A stretch of 64,000 bases of DNA, taken from NCBI RefSeq assembly GCF_019904135.1, contig NZ_JAIOGQ010000010.1, positions 1 to 64,000 of the forward strand. Direction: 5' to 3'. Position numbers and translations under genes: made by a program. This document shows positions 44,760-53,902 of this stretch, piece after piece. The notes under the pieces were generated by a model that saw only the letters and a program-made list of their open reading frames with translations, did not search any database and was not told where the DNA came from. Positions within the stretch are counted from its first letter, which is position 1. The number at the start of each line of letters is the position of its first letter. Origin of the DNA: Paenibacillus caui. Its GTDB lineage: Bacteria; Bacillota; Bacilli; Paenibacillales; Paenibacillaceae.

Positions 44760-45666
44760 TTATTGGCTGCTGAGCGCTTTATGAATCCAGATGGCGGCGA
44801 TTGCTCCATCCCCCATCGCTGCTGTAACCTGCTCCGCATGAACCCCCAGGTCGCCCGCCGCCCAAACATTTTCTACATTGGTCATTTTGGATCGTGGGTC
44901 CACTTGGACATGCTTATTATGGTGAAGCTCGACGCCGAGCTGTGCGGCCAGCTCGGATCGGACATGGTTGTTGCCGAAGGCAATAAATCCCCGCTCCGCT
45001 GCAAGCAGGGAACCGTCCTCCAGTCTCGCCGCCTTGATATACCCGTCATTTTCCTCCACGATTTCCAGTACCGCCTGTTCGATATAACGGATTCCAGACC
45101 GATGCATCAGCCTGTGCTTCTCCTCGTCTATAGGCTGTTTCTCATGGTTGATATAGGTTAAATCGCTTGTTCTCCCCGACAACAGCAAAGCCATCTTCGC
45201 GCCGACATTGCCTGAACCGAGCAGCAGCGTTTTCCGGTTCTGAATCTCATACCCGTCGCAGTCGGGACATACGTATACACTTGCGGCCAAACGTCCGGAC
45301 AAGCCCAGGGATATCAGGGAAACGGTCCATTAATCCCGTTGCCAGCAGCAATGTTCTGGAAACATAGCTGTCTCCGTTTGCCCCGGTCAACGTAAACAAA
45401 TTGTTCGTCGGTCGCGCAGTTACGATCCGGTCTGACACAAACTGGACGCCAACAGACTCAGCCTGCTTTCTGCCCCGCTTTCTCAGTTCATCGCCGGACA
45501 CGCCTTCCGGCCATCCCAAAATATTGTGATACTGGCGGCACAGTGTTGAACGCCCATACCCCGAATCAATGACCAGGATACGGTGAGCGCTGTACCTGCC
45601 AAGTTGGATCGCGGCCTGAAGACCGGCAATGCCTCCCCCTACGATCACGCAATCATAAACCGTCAT
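44760..45666 (-). pseudogene. frameshifted NAD(P)/FAD-dependent oxidoreductase (thioredoxin reductase-like)
   Basis: The first part (45666 to about 45275) has the FAD motif CVIVGGGIAGLQAA and LLLATGLMDRFPDIPGL. The second part, in another frame down to 44760, continues SVYVCPDCDGYEI with a CxxC, the NADPH motif LLGSGNVGAKMALL, and WAAGDLGVHAEQV near the end. One extra T in CTTGTCC around 45280-45290 accounts for the break. Repaired, it would be about 302 residues. It is either a recent pseudogene or an assembly indel. Confidence 0.7.
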
Positions 45667-45794
45667 GTTTTGCTCTCTCCTGTATCCTTTTTTTTACCTG
45701 CTGTATATCTTTGGCAAACGGCTAACTATCGTATTCATCTCTATATTATTAAACAGATCAGGCATTTCAAACACAGGCTCATTTGCATAAAGTT

Positions 45795-45918
45795 ATGGAG
45801 AACCGTTTGCCACCTGCTCATGTTTTTTCAGTTCCAACAGGTTCCATGGCTTATAATCCCATTTCCGCTCCCCGGTGACCTCGCGTCCAGAAACATGTGC
45901 CCCGAACTGGAACACCAT
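45795..45918 (-). pseudogene. fragment of a GH13 alpha-glucosidase
   Basis: About 40 codons read MVFQF, REVTGERKWDYKPWNLLELK and, after a frame slip, SRWQTVLH. These match the middle of oligo-1,6-glucosidases (MVFQFEH, KWDxKPW, RWQ). Nothing of the catalytic residues remains. The rest of the 45667-45925 gap has no recognisable gene. Confidence 0.45.
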
Positions 45919-45925
45919 ATTAAGG

Positions 45926-46444
<519 letters not shown>

Positions 46445-46468
46445 TTAAATATGTCGCTCCTTATATAA

Positions 46469-46918
46469 TCAATAATTTCTCTTGTTTCCCTTTTTTACAA
46501 ATTCCCAGTCTTTTTCTATATTTTTTCTTACTCTTTGAAGAAGATTGAAAATGGTCTCTACTTCGCTTTCGGAAGACCCCTCTAATGCAACGATATTGGA
46601 ATAATCATTTTCTCTTTTTATAAAAGGATAAACATGTTCCCCTTTCTCTGTTGGAAAGAGTTTTTTAATTTTTTTGTTATGTGTATCATCTTTCTTTTCA
46701 ATAAATCCATTAATTTCAAGTTTCTTAATAGCACGAGCTGCTGTTGTTCGATCTACTTTTATCATCTCAGCTAACTTTTCTTGAATGATTCCTGGGTTTT
46801 CACATATTCGCACAAGGTACAAATACTGCCCTTTTGTAAGGTCATATTCTTTAAATTCTATATTACTAATAGAATCCAATGCCCTAGCTATCATTCCAAT
46901 TTCGCGTAAAATTTCCTT
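46469..46918 (-). CDS. MarR family transcriptional regulator
   Basis: A 149-residue winged-helix regulator: ITERM-like helix ISNIEFKEYDLTKGQYLYLVRI, recognition helix VDRTTAARAIKKLEING (about 60-76) and wing EKKDDTHNKKIKKLFPT (about 78-94). The start at ATG 46918 follows AAGGAG; ATG 46921 also exists. Two palindromic sites lie between this gene and the divergent acetyltransferase, the classical self-regulated layout. AT-rich like its neighbours. Confidence 0.85.
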   Translation of the reverse strand, partial: KEILREIGMIARALDSISNIEFKEYDLTKGQYLYLVRICENPGIIQEKLAEMIKVDRTTAARAIKKLEINGFIEKKDDTHNKKIKKLFPTEKGEHVYPFIKRENDYSNIVALEGSSESEVETIFNLLQRVRKNIEKDWEFVKKGNKRNY

Positions 46919-46945
46919 CATCATTAACTCCTTAACCCACATTTT

Positions 46946-46963
46946 TTGTTGCAAATGCAATAA
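46946..46963. promoter_or_regulatory. MarR operator site 1
   Basis: TTGTTGCAAATGCAATAA is an imperfect palindrome 28 bp upstream of the MarR start and shares TTGTTGCA with site 2. Confidence 0.55.
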
Positions 46964-46990
46964 AAAGGGAATATATTAAATCTATCATTA

Positions 46991-47012
46991 TTTTGTTGCA
47001 TTTGCAACAAAA
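46991..47012. promoter_or_regulatory. MarR operator site 2
   Basis: TTTTGTTGCA-TT-TGCAACAAAA is a perfect palindrome in the divergent promoter region. Confidence 0.65.
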
Positions 47013-47050
47013 TGATGATAGATAATTTAATTTAAAAGGACTTGATAAAA

Positions 47051-47290
47051 ATGAATTCAAAAAGAGCAGCGATTGATGAAGATTTAAGGGTAGCATTTGC
47101 TATAAGGAAAGAAGTATTTGTGAAAGAACAAGGCGTGCCCCTAGAAGATGAATTTGATCAATTTGATATATTGAATGGACTTTACGAACACATATTAGTC
47201 CATTACAATGAACAACCAGTCGGAACGGGAAGGATAAGGTTTATTGACGGAGTAGGTAAAATGGACCCATTGGCGTTGGAACTTTATTAA
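47051..47290 (+). pseudogene. truncated GNAT acetyltransferase fused to foreign tail
   Basis: ATG 47051 follows AAAGGA. The first 65-70 codons (RKEVFVKEQGVPLEDEFDQF and PVGTGRIRFIDGVGK) are the N-terminal half of an ElaA/YjcF-type GNAT of about 140 residues. At about 47261 the homology stops and the frame runs into MDPLALELY and a stop. The acetyl-CoA binding half is missing, so the product should be inactive. Divergent from marR and probably once controlled by it. Confidence 0.65.
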
Positions 47291-47415
47291 CCGTTTGTTT
47301 AGGGGGGCTATTACTTAATTACTTTATGCCATTTACTGAAAAAGTATTAGACCGCATATTAACACACTCAAGTACATCACCAAATTATGATAAAGATAAA
47401 AAGCATTCAATATAG
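47263..47415 (+). pseudogene. C-terminal fragment of a YczE/YyaS-like membrane protein
   Basis: In a second frame across the GNAT break, 50 codons read GPIGVGTLLTVCLGGLLLNY and end in a polar tail at TAG 47415. The GPIGVGT segment and single membrane span match the end of YczE/YyaS proteins. It has no start. A terminator overlaps its end, suggesting that it was the original 3' end of the deleted gene. Confidence 0.45.
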
Positions 47416-47430
47416 AATGCTTTTATTTTT
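47401..47430 (+). terminator. terminator after the YczE fragment
   Basis: AAGCATTC and GAATGCTT with a TTTATTTTT tail. Confidence 0.7.
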
Positions 47431-47604
47431 CTTGTTCAACTAACCTGCCCCGTCAGTGTAAGTACAATTCTTCACAATCTATATTTAATTAACCATAGAT
47501 TACCTAAATGCAGTTTTTTTACACTTCGAAGTTTGGTGGCGTTGGTCCCGGGCGGCATGAGTCCACTAACTCAATCACATTTAAAGGGCCAAACTATGCA
47601 AATG

Positions 47605-47656
47605 AAAAGAGCCGTTGTTCGGCAGATGGCCTGCAAACGATCAACAGCTCTTTTTG
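47605..47656 (-). terminator. terminator of the 47680 oxidoreductase gene
   Basis: On the minus strand AAAGAGCTGTTG pairs with its near-complement ending CGGCTCTTTTC. The rest of 47431-47679 contains no supported gene, only a short open end (GPTPPNFEV then stop, minus strand) of unknown origin. Confidence 0.65.
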
Positions 47657-47679
47657 TAAGAGGGTATATTCTTTCATTG

Positions 47680-48627
47680 CTAAACCGACGTCCGGCGGTC
47701 AAACGGCCAGACGGCTGCTCCCTCCGCCTCGGCCTGCTTCACGATCTCTTCGCAGAGCCTGTGGCTTTCCAAAGCATCCTCCAGAGAAATGCCGGGCTCC
47801 CGTCCTTCCTGAACGCAGTCTATAAAATGGCTGATAATTTGTTCAAAACCCCGGCGAAACAGAACCGTATCCCAATCGTTAAACGTAATCCGGCTTTCCG
47901 ATTTGTCCTGGTAAAGGATGGTCTCGTTTAATCCGTTCACCGTCCACTTCCGTCCGGGGCTCATCATCTCCAGCTTCTCTTCATTGCCTCCGCTGTCCCG
48001 GTTCATGATGCCGGTGCAGATAAACCCTTTCCCTTCAAGCTGCAGCATGGCGTGATAAAGCTTTCCCTCCTGCTGAAATACGGAAATCGAGGTTTTCGTC
48101 ACCGTCCCCGGGGCTAGATGCCGGATCGTATCGACCACGTGGATGAAGTCGTCAAATACAAATCTTCTCGCATAATCGGGCTGCCCGGTCCGGTTCTTCT
48201 GCATGCTGATGATGCGGCGGTTATCCGCTTTCGCCAGATCGGCATACATCGGTGCAAACCGGCGGTTGAACCCGGTCATGAGCATCACTTTGCTCCGGGC
48301 CGCCATCTGGGTCAGTTCCAGCGCCTCTTCATAGGTATAGGCTATGGGCTTGTCGAGATAGACATGAACCCCGGCACTCAGCAGCTGTCGGACAATTACC
48401 GGGTGCGCTTCGGTTGCAGCATGGACAAAGGCGGCATCCACGCCCTTGTCCAGCAACTCATCGACCGAAGCGGCGGTACCGGCAGGCCGGTACCGCGCTG
48501 CAAGCTCCTTCCTCGCAGCTTCATTTCTTGTGCAAAAGAGCAGTTCGATATCTCCTCTGGCGGCAATGACGGGCAGATATGCCTTGCGGGCAATACCGCC
48601 AAGTCCGATTACTCCGATTCTTTTCAT
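47680..48627 (-). CDS. Gfo/Idh/MocA family oxidoreductase
   Basis: A 315-residue NAD(P)-dependent sugar or cyclitol dehydrogenase. The Rossmann motif IGVIGLGGIARKAYL lies at residues 4-18. AGVHVYLDKPIAYTYEEA near 84-101 contains the usual E/DKP catalytic Lys. The substrate-domain motif FDDFIHVVDTIRHL near 164-177 includes the conserved HxxDxxRH-like catalytic His. The substrate is unknown. AAAAGGAG fixes the start. The SDR gene on the left-to-right map lies just upstream and may share its transcript. Confidence 0.85.
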   Translation of the reverse strand: MKRIGVIGLGGIARKAYLPVIAARGDIELLFCTRNEAARKELAARYRPAGTAASVDELLDKGVDAAFVHAATEAHPVIVRQLLSAGVHVYLDKPIAYTYEEALELTQMAARSKVMLMTGFNRRFAPMYADLAKADNRRIISMQKNRTGQPDYARRFVFDDFIHVVDTIRHLAPGTVTKTSISVFQQEGKLYHAMLQLEGKGFICTGIMNRDSGGNEEKLEMMSPGRKWTVNGLNETILYQDKSESRITFNDWDTVLFRRGFEQIISHFIDCVQEGREPGISLEDALESHRLCEEIVKQAEAEGAAVWPFDRRTSV

Positions 48628-48731
48628 GTAAACTCCTTTTCCATCCATCAATATAGGAAACACTGTATAAAACTGCTTGTTAGGCGTGACGCTGAAGAAC
48701 TGCTATGCTAAACCGCTGTATTATGAATATG

Positions 48732-49477
48732 CTACTCCTCATAGATCATTTTACGGGTCATTCCGCCATCCACGATCAAATTCACGCCGGTTACAAACGT
48801 GTTCGCAGGGTCCGTCAAATACATGCAGGCACGGGCAATATCAGCGGCGGCGCCGACCCGGCCAGCGGGATGCTGCTCATGATCCACAGGCCGTAAGGCA
48901 TCGTAATCTCCGTTCTCGATCCAACCCGGGCTGATGCAGTTGACGGTAATACCGTCTTTCCCGAGCGAAACGGCCAGCGCATGGCTCAAAGCTACGATCG
49001 CTCCTTTGGAAGCCGCATAGGCTTCGCTGTTCGGTTCAGACATGATGGCGCGTGTGGAAGCGATATTTACAATCGACCCGCCTCCGGTTTGCTTCATATA
49101 TTTCGCAGCTTCGCGAGCGCACAGGAAGCAGCCGCGGGCATTCGTGTTCAGCACATGGTCCCACTCCTCGGCCAGAAGCTCAAACGGCGACTTCCATACG
49201 CCAAGACCGGCATTATTGATCAGAATATCAAGTTTAACTGCTTCGCCCGCAGCCTGTTTCATAAGGTGCTGAATGTCGGATTCCGATTTGACGTCGCATG
49301 GGATAAATACGGCTTTTCCGCCTTTTTGATGGATGGCTGCGGCTGCAGCAGAGCCCTTCTCCGGCTCAATATCCGACAGAACCACAAATGTCCCGCATTG
49401 GCGTAAGCCTCAGCCACGCCTTTGCCTATTCCCTGCCCCGCCCCGGTGACAATGACTGTTTTATCCTTGAATGGCAT
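48732..49477 (-). pseudogene. frameshifted short-chain dehydrogenase/reductase
   Basis: The first part (49477 to about 49390) has the cofactor motif VTGAGQGIGKGVAEAYANAG. From about 49388 the homology continues in another frame: VVLSDIEPEKG, LINNAGLG, IVNIASTRAIM, the active-site YAASKGA and VNCISPGWI, to the stop at 48732. A single missing base in GCGGGACATTTG explains the break. Repaired length would be about 248 residues, normal for an SDR. Confidence 0.7.
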
Positions 49478-49497
49478 GGATACCGCCTCCTTTGCTG

Positions 49498-49899
49498 TTA
49501 TCTCCTGCGCTCAAACAATCCCTGGACTAAAGTAAGGCCGCTGACCAGTCCGAAAAAAAAGCGCCCTTCATAGCGGGTAATGTCCGCGTACCAAGGGATT
49601 TCCGGCATTTTTATATACAGCGCGGCTACACCGTACATAAACAAAATGAAGCTTGGCGCGAACACAACCAGCAGCAACGGCTTGTGGGGTTTAAACCGAC
49701 CCGGGATTCCGATCAAAAAGCTGATGCAGGCGCCGAGCGCCAGTGCATAAACCGTACGAGCGATAATGGCGAAGTTCCTATCGAAAGTGACCTTTGTTTT
49801 GTGCTCCATCCGGGCCAGCCATGAATTGCCGTAATACAAGAGAAGGATCGCGATGACGATCCAGACCAGACTATAGAAATATCCTTTATTGCTTCTCAA
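49498..49899 (-). CDS. small membrane protein of unknown function
   Basis: About 133 residues with four hydrophobic segments (about 10-25, 46-68, 75-95 and 115-128) and short polar loops. It is basic at both ends (ending GLFERRR). The TTG start at 49899 sits about ten bases after AAGGAG; another TTG three codons earlier is too close. I do not recognise the family. Twenty bp separate it from the SDR gene downstream. Confidence 0.6.
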   Translation of the reverse strand: MRSNKGYFYSLVWIVIAILLLYYGNSWLARMEHKTKVTFDRNFAIIARTVYALALGACISFLIGIPGRFKPHKPLLLVVFAPSFILFMYGVAALYIKMPEIPWYADITRYEGRFFFGLVSGLTLVQGLFERRR

Positions 49900-49950
49900 G
49901 TATACCAATCTCCTTTGTCGCTGATCATGGATGACCCCCCAGTATGCCTG

Positions 49951-50478
49951 TTAAAGCTTGATCAGCATATGAATATCCTCCGGCTCAAGAGCGAGCAGTT
50001 CCTTATCGATCTCTTCGGCCAGCTCGCTGCCGGAATAACGATAAAAGCTGACAGCCGATTCGGTTTCCGTGGACGAAATGTATAAATACCGGGCCCCCCT
50101 TTGAACGGCCTCTTTCTTTAACTCCGCCATCAGCCGGCTTCCGATGCCTTGCCTCCGATACGAACGGGTTACATACATAAGGTCCACCTGCAGACGGTCC
50201 CTGTTTCTCCCTCTGAAACGATGGGCGAGCACACCAAATCCGACCAGCCTTTCTCCGTCATAGGCGCCAAACGCCTTGCCGCCTTGAGCCAATTCAAATT
50301 GAAATCTTCCTTTTATGTGTTCAAGCATGGACTCATCCCAATTACCGCATTCATGCCCTGCTTCCACTTCCTGAATACCACCTGCCTGTATGCGATAAAT
50401 CTTGCGGATGTATTCGGATCGGTCGATCTCAGACAACCTTTCGGCTTCGTTAATATCCATTGCTTTTATGAGAACCAT
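49951..50478 (-). CDS. GNAT family N-acetyltransferase
   Basis: A 175-residue GNAT protein. VDLMYVTRSYRRQGIGSRLM (about 98-117) contains the acetyl-CoA loop RRQGIG, and LYISSTETESAVSFYRYSG is the usual C-terminal segment. The opening MDINEAERLSEIDRSEYIRK resembles YesJ/streptothricin-acetyltransferase-like groups. Substrate unknown. AGGAGGA lies upstream of the start. Confidence 0.8.
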   Translation of the reverse strand: MVLIKAMDINEAERLSEIDRSEYIRKIYRIQAGGIQEVEAGHECGNWDESMLEHIKGRFQFELAQGGKAFGAYDGERLVGFGVLAHRFRGRNRDRLQVDLMYVTRSYRRQGIGSRLMAELKKEAVQRGARYLYISSTETESAVSFYRYSGSELAEEIDKELLALEPEDIHMLIKL

Positions 50479-50533
50479 CTTGTCATTCCTCCTGCAAATT
50501 TTGATGCTGTTTTTAGTTCAGGCTTATAAAAAT

Positions 50534-50692
50534 TCAAAATAGGAGTCGAAATGCAGATGGCCCTCCGTCTCGGTTCAAATATAAGCTTATGCCTTTATCC
50601 CCCTTGCTTTCGCGGATGAACTCACTGAGAGTTCCAGCCCGCCACAAGCCTATATATAGTTCTTTCAATTCTATGTCAAAGGCTTGCTGTTC
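50534..50692 (-). other. gene-poor gap with an orphan reading frame
   Basis: The 50479-50907 interval has no complete gene. Inside it a 52-codon frame (minus strand, stop at 50534) reads ELYIGLWRAGTLSEFIRESK and RDGGPSAFRLLF. Its composition looks coding, but it lacks a start codon and a ribosome site. It may be the end of a lost gene. Confidence 0.25.
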
Positions 50693-50907
50693 TTATCTAA
50701 ATATAACACTGTCAGGCGGCAGCATAAACAATAAATGCAGCTCCTGTTCAAGTTAACTCTCTCTTGTTGATCCGGGGCTTCCCATCCGGCAGTCAATGAT
50801 CCTTCCAACCGACTCGTGTTTTTTTCCAAACATGCATACTTCCCCCAGAACGGGATACTCTAAATTTGGTTCAACACACCATCTAATCAGGGAGGCTATT
50901 CCACAGA

Positions 50908-51384
50908 ATGAACTATGTAAATGTGTCTCAGCAAATTCGGCAGATCGAACAAACCATTCGTGATCTCGAACAGAAAACACGCCAAGCGACAACGATGTAC
51001 CAACAAATGCTGGAGCAGGAGCAGCAAAATGCAATCCGTCTGGAAGACCTTGCCCAGCGTGAACGCAAAGCAGCCCAAACCATTCAAACCGCTCTTCAGG
51101 GCCATCATACGGCCATGCAGCAATATCAACAAATTTCCCAGCTCGTGAACCAAATTGAAAGCTCCGTTCAAAGCACCGGCTTCGGCGCAGGCGTGCAGCC
51201 CGGATTTGGCCAGCCTTCATTCGGAACGCAAAACTATGGCCAACTCGGGATCGGCCAAGGTCAATGGGGCCAAACCGGTTTCGGTCAACAACCCGGCTTC
51301 GGGGCACAAATCGGCAATCCAGGCTCCTCTATGTCCGGCGGTACCCAGGGCATGTCTCAACGCAGCGGCGGATATCAGCAATAA
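50908..51384 (+). CDS. coiled-coil protein with Gly/Gln/Phe-rich tail
   Basis: A 158-residue protein. Residues 5-90 are one long helix with heptad-like spacing (QQIRQIEQTIRDLEQKTRQA to QISQLVNQIESSVQ). Residues 92-158 are low complexity with repeated GFGQ, GTQ and GQWGQ units (FGAGVQPGFGQPSFG). No signal peptide or membrane segment. The pattern suggests an oligomerising, possibly spore-coat or surface-layer-like protein; function unknown. GGGAGG precedes the ATG by about 13 bases. Confidence 0.7.
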   Translation: MNYVNVSQQIRQIEQTIRDLEQKTRQATTMYQQMLEQEQQNAIRLEDLAQRERKAAQTIQTALQGHHTAMQQYQQISQLVNQIESSVQSTGFGAGVQPGFGQPSFGTQNYGQLGIGQGQWGQTGFGQQPGFGAQIGNPGSSMSGGTQGMSQRSGGYQQ

Positions 51385-51401
51385 CCAAGTATTAAGCGGC
51401 G

Positions 51402-51449
51402 GGCTATCCCAAAGGTCATTACGGCCTTGGGACAGCCTTTTTTATTTTT
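51402..51449 (+). terminator. terminator of the coiled-coil gene
   Basis: GGCTATCCCAAAGG pairs with CCTTGGGACAGCC, followed by TTTTTTATTTTT. Confidence 0.85.
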
Positions 51450-51575
51450 AGGTCAACCTTTAAGTGCAATATGACTCTAAAGTGTGGGCAGGAGGAACGA
51501 AAATACGCGGCAAACAAGATAACGAGGGAAACGTGCTGCAGGAAAATTCAGGAGGCATATATACCCAGCACGGGT

Positions 51576-52193
51576 TTACGGAGAGTAGATATCCAGCATT
51601 TCATCAGGAAGACTCAGGAACAGCGATACAAGTTCCGCATCAAAAAGGATACCGCTGGCACGTCGCAGCTTCGATTTTGCCAGTTCCATGGCTTTTCTTT
51701 TATGCATCTTACGTTCGGAAAGCATGTTGTCGAATACGCTCACAATACTGCAAATACGCGAAAATAACGGAATTTGTTCACCTTCGAGCCGATCGGGATA
51801 ACCGTTTCCGTCCCATTGTTCGTGATGAGAGCGAACGGTTTGGATCACTTCCGTATTGATCCCGTCCATGGCAGACACAATAAATTCTCCCAGAACAGGA
51901 TGAAGATCAAGGGCTTCCCTTTCTCTTTCATTCAATCTGCGAACTTTATTCAATAATTCGCCCGGAACCATGACTTTGCCGATATCGTGCAGAAAACAAC
52001 CTCTTGTAAGATTACGCAGCTGTTCTTCGGACAGGTTCAGCTCTTTCCCCATTTTCTCCGCCAATATGGCAACACGGATACAATGGGAGTAGATCTCCTC
52101 ATTTAAGGCTCTCAGCCTTTTTATCCAGTAAAGAGCATCTGTTTCTTCGCAAGAAGAAACTCCATTTCCTGTCCTTGGCGTAATCTTCACCAA
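51576..52193 (-). CDS. HD-GYP domain protein
   Basis: A 205-residue stand-alone HD-GYP domain. The metal-binding HD is in CFLHDIGKVMVP (His 69, Asp 70). The HH of SHHEQWDGNGYPDRL (123-136) and the GYP motif (131-133) are present, followed by QIPLFSRICSIVSVFD. HD-GYP enzymes hydrolyse cyclic di-GMP, though Gram-positive stand-alone forms are often untested. No receiver or sensor domain is attached. GAGGAG lies upstream of the start. Confidence 0.85.
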   Translation of the reverse strand: MVKITPRTGNGVSSCEETDALYWIKRLRALNEEIYSHCIRVAILAEKMGKELNLSEEQLRNLTRGCFLHDIGKVMVPGELLNKVRRLNEREREALDLHPVLGEFIVSAMDGINTEVIQTVRSHHEQWDGNGYPDRLEGEQIPLFSRICSIVSVFDNMLSERKMHKRKAMELAKSKLRRASGILFDAELVSLFLSLPDEMLDIYSP

Positions 52194-52352
52194 AATTAGC
52201 TCCTCCTTATATTTTTTAATTTGAAAATTATTTTTATTTCGCCCCTCAATTTCCTAAAACATCTTTCATTCCGAAAATCATCCACCATTATATTTCAATC
52301 TGCCGGCTTGATCAAATCATGCCAGGCGCGGCCTTTGACGCTCATGAGAAAA

Positions 52353-52396
52353 GGATGTCCATCAGCCACAACTCGCGACTATGAACATCCTTTCCT
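52353..52396. terminator. hairpin between the MOSC and HD-GYP genes
   Basis: AAAGGATGT (52355-52363 region) and ACATCCTTT enclose a loop of about 25 nt upstream of the HD-GYP gene. There is a T run nearby on the plus strand. It could be a terminator of unclear direction. The 52194-52453 gap holds nothing else. Confidence 0.35.
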
Positions 52397-52453
52397 GGTG
52401 AGGCTTTTTTAATTCCCGAAAGAGCTAGAAGCTTTGATGCTGTTTGTTGCAGG

Positions 52454-53104
52454 TCAAAGCTTGGCCAGCCGCTTGGACAATGTATTCCGCCAACTGTCCG
52501 ACAAGGCCGGAACATCAAGTAATGTTCGGAGGCTGGTCACATCCTCCTTGCGATGATACATGATCGTATTGGCAAAAGAAACGGTAACGCCTAGCGGATC
52601 GTCCTGCAATTTGATCAGCCCATCCGCCTTGCTGACCTTTCCCTTCTGCAAGACTCTGAAATAAAAACCGGTGTAGCCGGTCTGCTCCACATAAGCGGTC
52701 AGCTCCGGGATTTGGTGATACGCGGCAATCTTGAAGCACGGCTGCCTCGGCTGGCTGATCTGGACAACAGCCTCTCCCCAGCCGAAGACATCCCCGATGC
52801 AAACATCCTCTTCAGTCAGTTCATCCAGTGTGATATTCTCCCCGAACGCCCCTGGCAACATGCGCACGCCCAGTCTTTGTTCCCAGTACGGATAATGCTT
52901 GTAGCAGTATACGCAAACCGTTTTGTCCACACCGCCATGATGCACCAGATCCGCCTGACCGTCTCCGTCCAGATTAACTTGGGAGAGAAACAAGGTTTCT
53001 TCCGTTCCCTGTTTGCCGAAGCCAGACATCACTTCTTTGGGATGCCCTTTGAGCAGCTGCGGCTTCCCCACATTTAATGACTCGATTCGAACCTGCAAGG
53101 TCAT
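52454..53104 (-). CDS. MOSC domain-containing protein (YiiM-like)
   Basis: A 216-residue protein. The MOSC core contains DGDGQADLVHHGGVDKTVCVY (about 46-66), GAFGENITLDELTEEDVCIGD (about 85-105) and the conserved sulfur-carrier Cys in QPRQPCFKI near 122-130. A 3-alpha domain covers about 165-210. Relatives such as YiiM use the molybdenum cofactor to reduce N-hydroxylated compounds. No moco synthesis genes are in this window. Confidence 0.85.
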   Translation of the reverse strand: MTLQVRIESLNVGKPQLLKGHPKEVMSGFGKQGTEETLFLSQVNLDGDGQADLVHHGGVDKTVCVYCYKHYPYWEQRLGVRMLPGAFGENITLDELTEEDVCIGDVFGWGEAVVQISQPRQPCFKIAAYHQIPELTAYVEQTGYTGFYFRVLQKGKVSKADGLIKLQDDPLGVTVSFANTIMYHRKEDVTSLRTLLDVPALSDSWRNTLSKRLAKL

Positions 53105-53184
53105 TATTCATCACGCCCTTTATATGCTCCATGTATGCTGTCAATTATGACTAGTATACATGAAGGAGCAATGCGGACGCCAGA

Positions 53185-53709
53185 CTAGATAACCTCCGAA
53201 ACCAGGCTGCTAGCCGGACTTACGCTCTGGTAATTCTGCTTTAAGCGCTGCCTTGCCCGATATAAAACAATTTTGTACCGTGAGAGTTTCATTCCCATCA
53301 TTTCGGCCGCTTCCCGGTAAGAATAGCCGTGAATGTCAAATAGCCGGATCGCTTCCTGCTGTTCGGCAGAAAGACGTCTGAGCCACTCGTACAGCTCTTC
53401 CTTATTTTCGGATGTCATCAGCCTCGTCTCAGGCGTATCCTTGTCGGGAAGCGTGCGGAAATAATCCGTATCATACGTCTTCTGACGGCTATCCTTGCGG
53501 GTTTTATCTATAAAAGCGTGGTAAGCTACACGGAACAGCCATGGCTTAACCTTGTCATTTTGTGTTTTATCCAGATGAATGAACGCGCGGCAAAAGGTTT
53601 CTTGCGCCAAATCTTCAGCGGTATAATGATCTTTGCATAATCCCAGCAAATAGCGGTACACATCTATCTGATATTCTCTATATACCTGATCCAGACTATC
53701 AGAATTCAT
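53185..53709 (-). CDS. ECF-type RNA polymerase sigma factor
   Basis: A 174-residue sigma factor. Region 2 contains YRYLLGLCKDHYTAEDLAQETF and VKPWLFRVAYHAFIDKTRK. Region 4 contains LSAEQQEAIRLFDIHGYSYREAAEMMGM and YKIVLYRARQRLKQ. ATG 53709 follows GGGAGG. It is most like SigY/SigM-type factors. No anti-sigma gene follows; the next gene downstream encodes the MOSC protein, so control may be through the OmpR-type system just upstream or an unlinked partner. Confidence 0.85.
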   Translation of the reverse strand: MNSDSLDQVYREYQIDVYRYLLGLCKDHYTAEDLAQETFCRAFIHLDKTQNDKVKPWLFRVAYHAFIDKTRKDSRQKTYDTDYFRTLPDKDTPETRLMTSENKEELYEWLRRLSAEQQEAIRLFDIHGYSYREAAEMMGMKLSRYKIVLYRARQRLKQNYQSVSPASSLVSEVI

Positions 53710-53902
53710 TTTATGGCCTCCCTCTGTCAATCCAAGGTGCCGCCGGCACCTTGACGCCTGAAAGTAAATCAGGCTAATGATGATTATGAAGGGTATAGCT
53801 TAATGTACGACTAAGAAAATATAAAGATTTTATTAAGATTTCCGGAAAAGAGTTTAAAAAAATGTCTTTTCGGCATGTTTTCTGTAACTTTTACCGGATT
53901 AT

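Noticed and set aside
50753-51307. Minus-strand frame of 184 codons
   Set aside because: It is antisense to the coiled-coil gene, which has a proper start, terminator and heptad pattern.
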